Shown here in pieces: positions 8,555 to 17,137 of a stretch of DNA of 40,977 nt (the first letter of the stretch is position 1; every line of letters begins with the position of its first letter). Source of the stretch: Rhizobium rhizoryzae (GTDB taxonomy: Bacteria > Pseudomonadota > Alphaproteobacteria > Rhizobiales > Rhizobiaceae); the NCBI RefSeq assembly GCF_011046895.1, contig NZ_CP049252.1, positions 1 through 40,977 of the forward strand, read 5' to 3'. The notes under the pieces are model-generated. The model was not told the origin of the DNA. It searched no databases and worked only from the letters and a program-made list of their open reading frames with translations. The position numbers were made by a program, and so were the translations under genes.

Positions 8555-9064
8555 TTATTCCTCTTCGTCATCCGTTCCCATGATGCCGTAGCCGTCGCCA
8601 ACATCGTCTTCGTCCGGCTCGCCTTCATCGGCATTCTCAGCCGTTGCGGCCGGTTGCTTGCCCTCATCCAGAGGCTTGCCCGCCTCGCCTTCCGGCAAGG
8701 TATTGAAGAGGGTCGCAAGCGCCGTGGCAGCTGCTGGCGTTACCGAGGTGGATTCCACGACTACGCCTGCAGCGGGATCGACAAGCGGAAGGGTTCCGCT
8801 CGCCTGTTCACCTGCCTCGCTTTTGGTCGAAGGCGGCGGGTCAACCTTCTTTTTGTAGTCACGCGGCGCGCGAGGTTTCGGCGCGGCTGTGTTTTCCTTT
8901 GGTTTTGGTGCTGGCGTCGGCACATCGGCCGCCTTGGTGACTTCAACCAGGGTCCCGGCCGCAACCAGGTGCGCAACATCGGTAGGATGCGCCTCGCGTG
9001 TATCGCCGGGCTTGTAATCCTTGTCGCCAATATGCTCACGCTTCACGAGATAAGACTTGTTCAT
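8555..9064 (-). CDS. Hypothetical protein with acidic C-terminus after the capsid gene
   Basis: A 169-aa protein. ATG 9064 is chosen because GGAAGGAAATCCGAC provides a good SD; a longer in-frame start would run into the capsid-end hairpin. The first 50 residues form a small domain (Y-L-V-K-R-E-H-I-G-D-K-D-Y-K-P-G-D-T-R-E-A) resembling short head-decoration or completion domains; the middle is Pro/Lys-rich and disordered; the end is strongly acidic (E-D-D-V-G-D-G and D-D-E-E-E). Could be a head decoration or assembly factor; not recognised beyond that. Confidence 0.7.
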   Translation of the reverse strand: MNKSYLVKREHIGDKDYKPGDTREAHPTDVAHLVAAGTLVEVTKAADVPTPAPKPKENTAAPKPRAPRDYKKKVDPPPSTKSEAGEQASGTLPLVDPAAGVVVESTSVTPAAATALATLFNTLPEGEAGKPLDEGKQPAATAENADEGEPDEDDVGDGYGIMGTDDEEE

Positions 9065-9084
9065 GTCGGATTTCCTTCCGAAAT

Positions 9085-9107
9085 GGGGAAGGCTCAACAC
9101 CTTCCCC
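9085..9107 (-). other. Stem-loop after major capsid gene
   Basis: GGGGAAGG - 7-nt loop - CCTTCCCC, a perfect 8-bp stem just after the capsid stop (9126). No U-tract follows on the minus strand, so partial termination or mRNA 3-prime end stabilisation of the abundant capsid message is more likely than full termination. Confidence 0.5.
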
Positions 9108-9125
9108 GCTGGCTTTCAGGCTGGC

Positions 9126-10412
9126 TTAGGCAACGCGGCCGAAATCGCCATAGACGAAGGATTCGGGGCGATACACCGCGAGCGCCAGACGCTCTTCCGC
9201 AAGGATTGTCACCTTGTTTTTCACGAAGTCGTCGTTCTGGAACCCGACCTCGACACGGCTTGCCCACTGGTCGAAGATTTGCGCACCCATCTGGAACGCA
9301 CCGACCAGCACCTTATCCACCGTCATGGCTTGCGTTGCCACGACAGGCAGGCCCCACAGCGTTGGCGCAATCGAACCTTGCGGGTTGCCGATGATATAGC
9401 GGCCGGTCGTATCCTTCAGGGTTTCGATCCAAGCCCAATCAATCGGGTTAAGAACAATGCCGGTTGCCGGATATTCGGCAAGAACAGCCTGCAGCATCAT
9501 CAGGCGGATCTTGTCGATGCTGGTTTCATCGTCCAGCGTAATAGGTGCGGCATAAGCGGAAGCTTGCGGAACGATACCGGCAAGGTTCTCGCCAGTGCCG
9601 TCACCAAACAACAGTTGCTGTTCTTCCTTCAGCTGCAGGCCGTAGATAAGCCGCTGATCGATCATCGAACGAACCTGCGCGAAGTCCGACAGGATCTGTT
9701 TCGAGGCACGGAACCAATGCGCAATCACCTTGGTCGTAACGTCCTTGTCGTCCAGCTTGATATCCGAATTCGGCTTCAAGCCGCCTTCAGCCACCATACC
9801 GGCGTTGTTGGTGAAGCCGGTTTCCTTGACGTACTGGATCAACGGCCCATCCGTATTCCCAGGCGTCAAAAGCTGGCGAATAGTCATGCGGCGTTGCGGA
9901 AGGCCCTGCACGCCGGGAAGACGCGTCGGCGCAATGCCAGCACCCGCCGAACCGGCCGCGTCAGTCGTCGCGGTCGTAATATCTGCCTTGACCGGCATAT
10001 TGACCGAGACACCGCCGCGCGGCGATTCAGCCATAGACTTGAACTCAGCCATGGCGGTGAACTTCTCGCCAAGGGTCTGGCTAGCGGTTTCGTCCGGCTG
10101 ATTGCGCGCGGCCTTTTGCGCCAGTTCGGCAACCTGTTCAGCCAGACCGTTCAACTTGGTCAAGGCTTCATCCGCCTTTTCCTTTACGGAAGCGCTCAGT
10201 GCCTCGCCTGCTTTGGCCTTGTTCAGCGCGTCTTCTGCAATGCCTTTGACGGCATTCATCGACTCGTCAAATTTGGCCCTGACATCTTTCGCAAGCTGTT
10301 CGGCCGAAGGGTGGCCACCGCCGTCACGCAAATAGCGACCGGCCATCCGTTCGTTTGCAGTCATTGCACCCAAAATGGATGCAGCCGCGATAAAGCGTCT
10401 GTTCTTCATCAT
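9126..10412 (-). CDS. HK97-fold major capsid protein
   Basis: A 428-aa precursor. The first 110 or so residues are helical and charged with K-A/E-x repeats (A-E-Q-L-A-K-D-V-R-A-K-F-D-E), as the delta/scaffold domain removed by the prohead protease. The rest has HK97 capsid features: P-L-I-Q-Y-V-K-E-T-G-F-T-N-N-A, the S-D-I-K-L-D-D-K-D-V spine strand, Q-L-L-F-G-D-G-T-G-E-N-L-x-G-I, and L-W-G-L-P-V-V-A-T-Q-A-M near the A-domain. Start: tandem ATG at 10412/10409 with GAAAGAG upstream; longer forms would overlap the protease gene. It follows the protease by 19 bp. Confidence 0.95.
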   Translation of the reverse strand: MMKNRRFIAAASILGAMTANERMAGRYLRDGGGHPSAEQLAKDVRAKFDESMNAVKGIAEDALNKAKAGEALSASVKEKADEALTKLNGLAEQVAELAQKAARNQPDETASQTLGEKFTAMAEFKSMAESPRGGVSVNMPVKADITTATTDAAGSAGAGIAPTRLPGVQGLPQRRMTIRQLLTPGNTDGPLIQYVKETGFTNNAGMVAEGGLKPNSDIKLDDKDVTTKVIAHWFRASKQILSDFAQVRSMIDQRLIYGLQLKEEQQLLFGDGTGENLAGIVPQASAYAAPITLDDETSIDKIRLMMLQAVLAEYPATGIVLNPIDWAWIETLKDTTGRYIIGNPQGSIAPTLWGLPVVATQAMTVDKVLVGAFQMGAQIFDQWASRVEVGFQNDDFVKNKVTILAEERLALAVYRPESFVYGDFGRVA

Positions 10413-10431
10413 CTCAAACTCTTTCGTGGGT

Positions 10432-11097
10432 TTAGTTGCTGAGAAGCGCGCGCATGAATGCCGCGCCATCATCCGCCTTTTCGCCTTCGGACTCGCTCCG
10501 AATAGCCTTTGCATAACCGTGCGAGGCGATTGCCACGGCCATGCTTTTCGAGATTCCTACCTCTCGCAGGACGTTCTCAAATTCCTTGATCGGCATGGGA
10601 TCGCCATCACGCAAGCGCTTGACGAATTCCTCTGTACGTTCCGATTTCACACCTTCAATCCGGGCGCGTCGGTTCGCCGGGAAGGTGACAGGCGAGATCT
10701 CATAGAGATCAAGTTTCTTCAGGAGGCGAATATTGCCTTCCTGATCTGTATCAAGCTCGCGATAGCCGATGGATAGACCACCAATCGCGTTGTTCTTCGC
10801 CAGCGAGTAAACTTCGCGGGCGCGCTGGATATCCATCAACAGCCGCCCCTTACCCCAAAGGCCCTTGGCATCTTCTGCCAGATCTTCCCAAACGCCGATT
10901 GGACTGTAAGGATCATGGTTCCAGAGCATAAGGACGCTCGAACCTTCGCGCCGATGCTTGGCAAGGCTTTCGACAAAGGCCCCCGGCACAACCTTCTCGC
11001 CGTAGGAATCCACGTTGCCGAAGATCGAGCCATAACCCTCGAATGTGCCTTCCTCTGTCAGGGACTTGATATCCAGCTTGAAATCTTTGGTTGTCAC
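10432..11097 (-). CDS. HK97-family prohead protease
   Basis: A 221-aa S78/U35-type serine protease that removes capsid delta domains and itself. Seen: F-E-G-Y-G-S-I-F-G-N-V-D near residue 20; catalytic His61 in L-W-N-H-D; catalytic Ser109 in I-G-G-L-S-I-G-Y; L-Y-E-I-S-P-V-T-F-P-A-N closing the fold. Overlaps the portal end by 4 bp. The C-terminal 60 residues are charged and probably the autocleaved tail. Confidence 0.95.
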   Translation of the reverse strand: MTTKDFKLDIKSLTEEGTFEGYGSIFGNVDSYGEKVVPGAFVESLAKHRREGSSVLMLWNHDPYSPIGVWEDLAEDAKGLWGKGRLLMDIQRAREVYSLAKNNAIGGLSIGYRELDTDQEGNIRLLKKLDLYEISPVTFPANRRARIEGVKSERTEEFVKRLRDGDPMPIKEFENVLREVGISKSMAVAIASHGYAKAIRSESEGEKADDGAAFMRALLSN

Positions 11098-12338
11098 GGC
11101 TTTTGTCCCTGTTCTTCGGAGATCAGTTCGCGGATGGCCTCACGGTCAATTTCCGTGATCGGCTTGTTTTGCATCTGCATGCGAGGGACATCACCGCCCT
11201 CGACATCAGGCAGGTTTTCAAGGGCGCGAACTTCGTTGATCGTCATCGCGCCGATTGCCGTCATGGCCTGATAGAAGCGCGCACGGCCCTGACTATCGCC
11301 CCGCAACAGGCCTTCAAGATTGAACTCGATTGACAGGCCTTTGGCCCGATCATCCGAAGTCAACAGTTGCTTTGTCAGCGCTTGTTCGATCCGCTTCAGG
11401 CGACGGCGAAGCGCGAACTTCTGAAACGTGAGAACTTGCTGTTCAAGGCTGGTCGGATAACCGCTGCTTTTCTCATTGTGGCCGATCATGAATGGCGGCA
11501 CACCAAAGAAGCGGCAAATTTCCTCAACCGAATAACTGCGCGTTTCGAGCATCTGCGCATCTTCAGGATTGAGCGATATCTGACTCCAGGATGCGCCACC
11601 TTCAAGAATAAGAGGCTTTCCCGCGTTCCTCGCCCCAACGAATTGCGAAGCAATCTTATCTTCGGCAATCGCCCGCTGAGGTTCGGTCAGAAATTTATCG
11701 AACTTCAGAACCCCCGAAGGCTGCATTCCATTGGCAAACATCTTGCCAGCAACACGGTCACCGGCCCGCGCAAGGCTGAAGGTGTTCCGCCCGAACTGCA
11801 GCGTTCCCATTCCGCCAAGCGGGTTGCCACCAAAGCCACGAATATGGAGCATATTCTTGTCGGTCGCGGTATAGGTCCGCCCCTCTTCGCTCCAACGGTA
11901 TTCGAGATCCCCGCCCTGCAGACGCCGGACAACCATTGATCCCGGCGCAACTGGATAGAGCCCGATCACCTGACCGCCTACCCGCTCAATTCGGGCATAA
12001 GCGTTGCCCCACAGTTCAAGCGAGGCTTGTGCAAATTCCCAGAAATCGAGAGCCGTTTGATCGTAGTTCGGGCTCAAGTGCAGGACGCGGTAAAGCGGAT
12101 GATCCGCCGCAACCTGTTGCCGCCCTTTACCGTCCGGCCGGTAGATCATCACCGGCAGGCTCGCGATTGTACCGGCCAGGAGATTGACGCATGCCCAAAC
12201 GGCCGAAAGGGACATGGCCGAATTTTCGGAAACGATCTCGCCCGCATCCCCGGCAAGTCCGGACACGCGGCCGGATGCGGCCGCATCCGCGTTGAACCAA
12301 CGGACAACCGCGCTTTTCAGCCTTGTGGTTAGCTTCAC
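11094..12338 (-). CDS. Portal protein, HK97 family
   Basis: A 414-aa dodecameric portal at the head vertex through which DNA is packaged. Conserved segments: S-L-S-A-V-W-A-C-V-N-L-L-A-G-T-I-A near residue 45; the W-G-N-A-Y-A-R-I strand; I-R-G-F-G-G-N-P-L-G-G-M-G; the V-E-E-I-C-R-F-F-G-V-P-P-F-M-I-G core and the clip helices that follow. Length is normal for the family. Overlaps TerL by 4 bp. Confidence 0.95.
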   Translation of the reverse strand: MKLTTRLKSAVVRWFNADAAASGRVSGLAGDAGEIVSENSAMSLSAVWACVNLLAGTIASLPVMIYRPDGKGRQQVAADHPLYRVLHLSPNYDQTALDFWEFAQASLELWGNAYARIERVGGQVIGLYPVAPGSMVVRRLQGGDLEYRWSEEGRTYTATDKNMLHIRGFGGNPLGGMGTLQFGRNTFSLARAGDRVAGKMFANGMQPSGVLKFDKFLTEPQRAIAEDKIASQFVGARNAGKPLILEGGASWSQISLNPEDAQMLETRSYSVEEICRFFGVPPFMIGHNEKSSGYPTSLEQQVLTFQKFALRRRLKRIEQALTKQLLTSDDRAKGLSIEFNLEGLLRGDSQGRARFYQAMTAIGAMTINEVRALENLPDVEGGDVPRMQMQNKPITEIDREAIRELISEEQGQKP

Positions 12339-14167
12339 GCCGCACCTGCCAATCTCTTGAAATAATCGTCCATGCCGCCATCACGTTCGCGGCAGAGAGC
12401 CATTCCGACAGACATAGCCAGCGAGACCATGCCATCTATTCGGCCAAAGGCTTTGCCCTTGTCGAACATGCGATGACCCGTGCGGTTTTCTTCGTAGACG
12501 ACACTTGCCGCGCACAAATCCAACATCGGGCTGTGATCGATGAAAATGCGCTCTTCGTAGATCGCGTTTTCCAGCTTGTTGATGCTATCGGGCATCCACA
12601 AATAGATTTCCTGTTCGCCGTCCGGCGCATCCTTGTCTTTCTCAAGAATGCGCTTCTGAAAGCCTTGAGGATGGATAACCAGCGGAAGCGAAATCCCTTG
12701 GTCACTCAACTGTTCTGACAGCTGCTCAAGCCCGTATTGGTCGCCCGCGATTTCGACAGGCGCGAACTTTGCGTTGATCTCGCCAAGCGCCGAAGCAAGC
12801 CATGCATACTTCAGCCGCTCGCCCGGAACCGCCTCGATATGCCCTTGATCACGCCAAAGCTCATAAGGGGCTTGGTCCTTCCCCGCCCGATCCTTGAGTG
12901 TATCGGCTGGCGTCCAGAACCATGTTTTACTCACCATGATTTCCGCGTCTTTGGTCGCATCAATCAACCAGGTCAAAGTCAGCGCGGTAAAATCTCGCGT
13001 CTTGGACAGGTCAAGCCCGCCATAGCAGGGATAACCGCCATCCTTCAGAGCCTGCAGATTGAGAGACTTCCGGCACTTCACCCACGCTTCGCGCCGGATT
13101 GCCGCGTTGACGGATTGCGTCCATTCGCAAAAGTGCAAACGCGCGATACCGTTACGCTTTCCAGGCATCTGCTTTGCCTGATCGACAACGCCGCGAAGAT
13201 ACTCTTCCGTGATCGTCGCGCCTAAGAGCGGATTGGCCTTGATCCAACAGGACGGATCATTTTCCCAATCGTCGCCTTCGTCGAGTGAACAGACAAAGGC
13301 AAACGTCGTGTCGTCCTGCTTGATCCCGGCCGCAACCTCGACAGCATGAGTATGCTCTTCCCAGCAGATCGATTTACGGTCGGAACCGGAATTGGTCGCC
13401 ATGACCAGAAGCGGACGTTCGCGGAATTTAAAGCCGCGTTCCAGCATTTCGATAACGTCCCGATTCGGATGTTCATGCACCTCATCACAGAGCGCGCACG
13501 AAGGTCGCGGCCCGGATTGCGCCTTGTCCGAAGAGATCGGCTTGAATATCCGCTTGTCACCGGACTTGCCTCGATAGGACAACTGCCAAGGATGCTCATC
13601 ACCGGAAATGCGGATGCGGTTCAGCTTGGTTGACTGCTGGACCATGGCAACCGCATCACGGAACAGAACTTGCGCCTGTTCCTTCTTTGCAGCGGCCGCG
13701 TAGATTTCCGCGCGAGGCTCACCATCGGCAACCATCATCATGATACCGATACCAGCCAGGAGCGGTGATTTTCCGTTGCCCTTGCCTTCCTCATCATAGA
13801 AGCGGCGGAACCGTCTCAATCCGGTTTCGGCCCACTTCCAGCCGAACAGCGATCCGATGCGGAAGGCTTGGCTTGGATGCGGCTTGAACGGGATGCCTTC
13901 GAACTGACCGCCGTTCAGGCAAAGATATTTCGGAAACCAGGCAATGCGCTTTTTGGCTTCATCCAGATCCCAGAAGAGCCCGCGCGCCGGACCATCGCGA
14001 AGATCTAGCAGATGGCGGCGGCACGCATTGCGGACGTGCGGGCCTGCAATGACTTTGCCCTTGAGAACATCAGCGGCCCACGCCGTAACCGGATCTTCCT
14101 CATAAGAGATTTCCGGGATCTCGATATCAATCAAGCTCGTCAGGGTCGAACAATCCAAGCTGGCCAT
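12335..14167 (-). CDS. Terminase large subunit (Terminase_1/HK97 type)
   Basis: A 610-aa packaging motor and nuclease. Walker A G-K-G-N-G-K-S at residues 128-134; Walker B-like C-A-L-C-D-E-V-H; nuclease aspartate in Y-G-G-L-D-L-S-K-T-R-D-F-T-A; a second acidic site in V-E-I-A-G-D-Q-Y-G. This class usually pairs with P27-type TerS, an HNH protein and cohesive ends (established for HK97-like phages). ATG 14167 overlaps TerS by 41 bp. Confidence 0.96.
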   Translation of the reverse strand: MASLDCSTLTSLIDIEIPEISYEEDPVTAWAADVLKGKVIAGPHVRNACRRHLLDLRDGPARGLFWDLDEAKKRIAWFPKYLCLNGGQFEGIPFKPHPSQAFRIGSLFGWKWAETGLRRFRRFYDEEGKGNGKSPLLAGIGIMMMVADGEPRAEIYAAAAKKEQAQVLFRDAVAMVQQSTKLNRIRISGDEHPWQLSYRGKSGDKRIFKPISSDKAQSGPRPSCALCDEVHEHPNRDVIEMLERGFKFRERPLLVMATNSGSDRKSICWEEHTHAVEVAAGIKQDDTTFAFVCSLDEGDDWENDPSCWIKANPLLGATITEEYLRGVVDQAKQMPGKRNGIARLHFCEWTQSVNAAIRREAWVKCRKSLNLQALKDGGYPCYGGLDLSKTRDFTALTLTWLIDATKDAEIMVSKTWFWTPADTLKDRAGKDQAPYELWRDQGHIEAVPGERLKYAWLASALGEINAKFAPVEIAGDQYGLEQLSEQLSDQGISLPLVIHPQGFQKRILEKDKDAPDGEQEIYLWMPDSINKLENAIYEERIFIDHSPMLDLCAASVVYEENRTGHRMFDKGKAFGRIDGMVSLAMSVGMALCRERDGGMDDYFKRLAGAA

Positions 14168-14588
14168 TGCCTTGCAAGCCTCTTTCCGCCGCTGGCGTCA
14201 TGCCGAAGTCAGACGCGAGTTGGCGAATTTGCCGCCACGTTTCGTTCAGCTGACCGACTTCAGGACGGCTTTTGAACTGCTTGCCGTTGCGGGTCATGCT
14301 TTCGTAGGTTTCGCCGTTGTCGCTGATATCGACGCGCAAACGCTCGTGCCGGTCGATGGTCCAACACAGCTGTTCGAACATGTAGGCGTTGGTTTCATTC
14401 AGCCGGTTCTTGCGAGGGTCGCAAAGAATAGGCGCGAGGCGATCCCAGATCGCGGAAACCGTGAAAGACAGACCTTCAGGCTTCAGTTCTTCAGCGCGAG
14501 CCCGCGCGCGTTCCTCAAAGTTCGCGCCTTTGCCTTCTTCAGAGGTCAGCGGAACAACATTATCGGCTGAAGGCTTTCGACCTCTCAT
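14127..14588 (-). CDS. Terminase small subunit, P27 family
   Basis: A 153-aa DNA-recognition subunit. It starts M-R-G-R-K-P, the typical P27 opening, with an AGGAGG SD just upstream (minus reading of cctcct near 14592). Further family-like segments: W-D-R-L-A-P-I-L, L-N-E-T-N-A-Y-M-F-E-Q-L-C and N-E-T-W-R-Q-I-R-Q-L-A-S-D-F-G-M-T-P-A-A-E-R. Encoded just before TerL as usual. Confidence 0.92.
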   Translation of the reverse strand: MRGRKPSADNVVPLTSEEGKGANFEERARARAEELKPEGLSFTVSAIWDRLAPILCDPRKNRLNETNAYMFEQLCWTIDRHERLRVDISDNGETYESMTRNGKQFKSRPEVGQLNETWRQIRQLASDFGMTPAAERGLQGNGQLGLFDPDELD

Positions 14589-14667
14589 CGTCTAACCTCC
14601 TGAAATCACCCATGAAAGTGGCTTTTTGTCTCCAATTTCATGGTTGCACAAAGGAATGCCCCAAGCC

Positions 14668-14710
14668 GGTGGGAAGGGGTAAGGCCCTCAACTTCGACCC
14701 TCCCCCCACC
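14668..14710. repeat. Inverted repeat between HNH and TerS genes (cos candidate region)
   Basis: GGTGGGAAGGGGT at 14668-14680 faces ACCCTCCCCCCACC at 14697-14710, an imperfect inverted repeat of about 13 bp around a 16-bp centre. It lies in the noncoding gap 14589-14721 between HNH and terS, where HK97-like phages carry cos. The cut positions cannot be told from sequence. Confidence 0.4.
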
Positions 14711-14721
14711 TTTTCAGGGGG

Positions 14722-15057
14722 TTAGCGTCGGTTCGCGGGGTGCCTTGGGTCTATCGGCCAGCCGTCCAGGCCGGTTGCAGTCGAGAACCCGCGAAGCTCT
14801 TCGGCCTGCTTGGTCGCATCGTGGTGCGGCTTGCATAGTGATTGGAAAGGACCATTCCAGAACTTATCCGGGTCACCGTTATGGCGCTCGATATGGTCAC
14901 AAACCTGCGCTTCCGTGATCTTGCCTTGCAGGCGGCACATGCGGCAAAGCGGCTCGATTGCCAACTGATGCTTTCGGAGCTTTCGCCAGCGTGAGAGGCT
15001 ATACCAACCTCGCCACGCTTCAGCCGCTTCCGATCTTTGATCTCTGCCCATAACCAT
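14722..15057 (-). CDS. HNH endonuclease (packaging-associated)
   Basis: A 111-aa HNH nuclease from ATG 15057 (ATG 15051 also possible). Motifs: zinc pair C-R-M-C, then V-C-D-H-I as the first H, an Asn-containing loop H-N-G-D-P-x-x-F-W-N, and L-C-K-P-H-H-D-A-T-K-Q as the last H with the second zinc Cys. In HK97-like phages a small HNH protein next to the terminases is needed for cos cleavage (established for HK97 gp74), and the position here matches. It is the first gene after the terminator at 15065-15088. Confidence 0.93.
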   Translation of the reverse strand: MVMGRDQRSEAAEAWRGWYSLSRWRKLRKHQLAIEPLCRMCRLQGKITEAQVCDHIERHNGDPDKFWNGPFQSLCKPHHDATKQAEELRGFSTATGLDGWPIDPRHPANRR

Positions 15058-15064
15058 AGAACGC

Positions 15065-15088
15065 AAAAAGGCGACCCGAAGGCCGCCT
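15065..15088 (-). terminator. Intrinsic terminator between the NusG-like gene and the late operon
   Basis: Minus strand: an 8-bp stem AGGCGGCC / GGTCGCCT (one G-T pair) closed by a TTCG tetraloop and followed by a T-run at 15068-15065. A textbook intrinsic terminator between the early leftward genes and HNH/terS. No convincing promoter is seen between it and terS, so late transcription probably has to pass through it. Confidence 0.85.
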
Positions 15089-15258
15089 GATCATTGGACA
15101 CATTTCACCTAACGCCTAGAACCGCATCCGTTTAAGGACCGTCTAGGCTGGGTTTCGGAACCATCTTTGCCCTGCAACCATCTGGTTAGCTCTGGCAGCG
15201 TCTAGCGCTGGCATCTGAGGGTGTAACGATTCCCGAAGTGGCCGTTAGCGAATGACTC

Positions 15259-15894
15259 TCACAGACGTTGCAGGAAGGCAAGAGGAACGTTTTTTATTTC
15301 TCGCTGATAAAGTTCAGACCAGACACGGCAGACAGGGTCACGGGACTTCAACTTAAGGACCTGCAAAACAACAGCTTTCACACCTGAGAACGGTCCATAA
15401 ATGATCTGAACTTTGTCCTTTTCGCCAATGGTTTTATCCTTCGGCAGCCTGTGGATATCACCAAGATAGAAACCGAGATCCGAGTCTCTCACTTCGTGAT
15501 ATCGCTCGCCAAACCGCAGGAAGTCGAAGACGGATTTAACTTTTCGAAGCCGCTCAAACGCATCGTTGCTTGGAATAAACCGCGCAAACACGTAGCCGAC
15601 AAAGAACGCCAATTCCACTTCGTACTTCACTCCCTTTGCCGTCCTGCGCTCAACCGTTTCAGTTGGGACCAACGTATCAACGCCACCCTCCATCAATCGC
15701 TTGCCCACCGCGATCTCACTTCCATCCCGCACTACTAGGCAAAACCACCGCGCTCGTTCAGGCGAACGGTTCACCAGATCAAGCGAGGCAGGCGCAAGCA
15801 TAGAACGCATCATGCGCTCTTGGCGGGTCAACCTGCTCTTCTGCCAGTCCGACAGCACAGCCGTTTCAGCTGTTTTCGTATTCTTAGCCCGCAT
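15259..15894 (-). CDS. NusG-like transcription (anti)termination factor
   Basis: A 211-aa protein with NusG layout: an NGN domain (about 45-135) starting R-W-F-C-L-V-V and including E-L-A-F-F-V-G-Y-V-F-A-R-F, the NusG P-L-F-P-G-Y-V-F type strand, then V-F-D-F-L-R-F; and a C-terminal KOW-type barrel (about 160-200) with K-D-K-V-Q-I-I-Y-G-P-F-S-G-V-K-A-V-V. The N-terminal 40 residues are an extra basic extension. NusG paralogues (RfaH, LoaP types) bind RNA polymerase and change pausing or termination. Last gene before the 15065-15088 terminator and the late genes, exactly where lambda keeps Q; I infer a late antiterminator. ATG 15894 preferred (GGGGCGAG upstream). Confidence 0.85.
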   Translation of the reverse strand: MRAKNTKTAETAVLSDWQKSRLTRQERMMRSMLAPASLDLVNRSPERARWFCLVVRDGSEIAVGKRLMEGGVDTLVPTETVERRTAKGVKYEVELAFFVGYVFARFIPSNDAFERLRKVKSVFDFLRFGERYHEVRDSDLGFYLGDIHRLPKDKTIGEKDKVQIIYGPFSGVKAVVLQVLKLKSRDPVCRVWSELYQREIKNVPLAFLQRL

Positions 15895-17104
15895 CTTCTC
15901 GCCCCTCATTCACAAGCGTTTCGAAATCATTCATCGCGGTATCAACCGCCGCATTCAGGTCACCGGCCGAAGGATCAACGGCCGGAAACCATGGATAGTC
16001 AGTCGTCCAGCCGAACCACGGCCAACCACGTCTTTCGTGAAGGCGCTCCCATGCCGACCAGAGATCAGAACCGCGCTGCACTTGGCGGAAACCTTCCGAC
16101 ACCTCGACAAGCCAGGAAGGGCACATGACAGGCTCGCGGATCTTAGTCAGAAGCTCATTGACGGCAGGCCATCCACTCTTGCGCGTCTTCTCGAAAAGCA
16201 GCGCTTCACGCGTCACCTGCCCCTGATCAATTTGGCGCTGGTCAAATCCAGTGATGACCAACTGTCCGTTTGGCGGCTGCAGCAATAGCCAAAAGCGATA
16301 GGCCATCCAGACTTTTCCGAACGCCTTGGCTGATACCCGTTCTGGCCTTTCCGGCGCGACGACAGGCGGCAACCGTTCCCACGCCCTTGCTTGCAGGTAT
16401 GTGGCAGGGCAAGCAATGCGGTCAGCTGTTCCGGGCTGATTGAGATAATCGGGCGTGCGGTCAATGCACCGCAACCTCTGATCTGAATCCAGATCATCCC
16501 AAGCCTTGCGAGTTCTCGACAAACTCCATTGTTCAGCGTTAGGCCAAGCCTTCAGCCACCGCAAAAACAGCCGTTCGCTTTTGCGTCTTTCAGCGCCACT
16601 TGCGCCCGTGCGCGTGCGCAATTGTGGAGATATATTTGGAGAGTCTTCTGGAGATTCATTATCGTGGGGTAACTGGTACACCGTATTATTACCCTTATTT
16701 ACACCGTCTTCGTCCCCCATTTCCACCACCTTCGCCCCTTCGCTCGCGATCCCGCCGCCGAGAGATTCCGCATCGTCATCGTGTTGACGAACCGGCACAG
16801 ACGGACGATCCGGGAACCGCGCGACATACGATTTCCGGTTGTGCATTTGCCCGTAGAACTGACCTCTTGTGACACTTATCCAGCCCGCACTTGCGGCCGC
16901 GTCCAGGTGCTTGATCACTGTCTTTTTCGAGAGCCCCGATAGAGCAACCAGATCCTGAATTGTCGGATGGCAGTTGCCGCCGTCCTTATCCATCTTGAGC
17001 CCTAATGCTTGGCAGATCGCTTTTGCGGACGCACTCAAGTCAGACCGAGCAACCGCTTGCCGCCACCGCCACGCAAAGGACGATTGTTTTCTGATGTTAG
17101 CCAT
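15884..17104 (-). CDS. Winged-helix replication-like protein
   Basis: About 406 aa. The N-terminal 90 residues form a clear wHTH (A-K-A-I-C-Q-A-L-G-L, P-T-I-Q-D-L-V-A-L-S-G-L-S-K-K-T-V-I-K-H-L, G-W-I-S-V-T-R-G), like phage replication initiators that bind an origin within their own gene. A low-complexity acidic linker (about 110-165) follows, then a Trp-rich C-terminal domain (W-L-K-A-W-P-N-A-E, W-E-R-L-P-P, W-P-W-F-G-W) as in rhizobial phage proteins of unknown role. It sits in the early leftward operon, overlapping the NusG-like start by 11 bp. Probably the lytic replication protein; a regulator is the alternative. Confidence 0.72.
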   Translation of the reverse strand: MANIRKQSSFAWRWRQAVARSDLSASAKAICQALGLKMDKDGGNCHPTIQDLVALSGLSKKTVIKHLDAAASAGWISVTRGQFYGQMHNRKSYVARFPDRPSVPVRQHDDDAESLGGGIASEGAKVVEMGDEDGVNKGNNTVYQLPHDNESPEDSPNISPQLRTRTGASGAERRKSERLFLRWLKAWPNAEQWSLSRTRKAWDDLDSDQRLRCIDRTPDYLNQPGTADRIACPATYLQARAWERLPPVVAPERPERVSAKAFGKVWMAYRFWLLLQPPNGQLVITGFDQRQIDQGQVTREALLFEKTRKSGWPAVNELLTKIREPVMCPSWLVEVSEGFRQVQRGSDLWSAWERLHERRGWPWFGWTTDYPWFPAVDPSAGDLNAAVDTAMNDFETLVNEGREDAG

Positions 17105-17137
17105 AGGCCACGCTTTCACCCCCGTATGCGCAATGTG

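Noticed and set aside
9057..10442. Long plus-strand open frame (461 aa) across the capsid gene
   Set aside because: It is the antisense shadow of the major capsid gene; composition is unlike a protein and there is no SD. The same holds for the plus frames at 2943-4058, 8351-9394 and 38835-39608.
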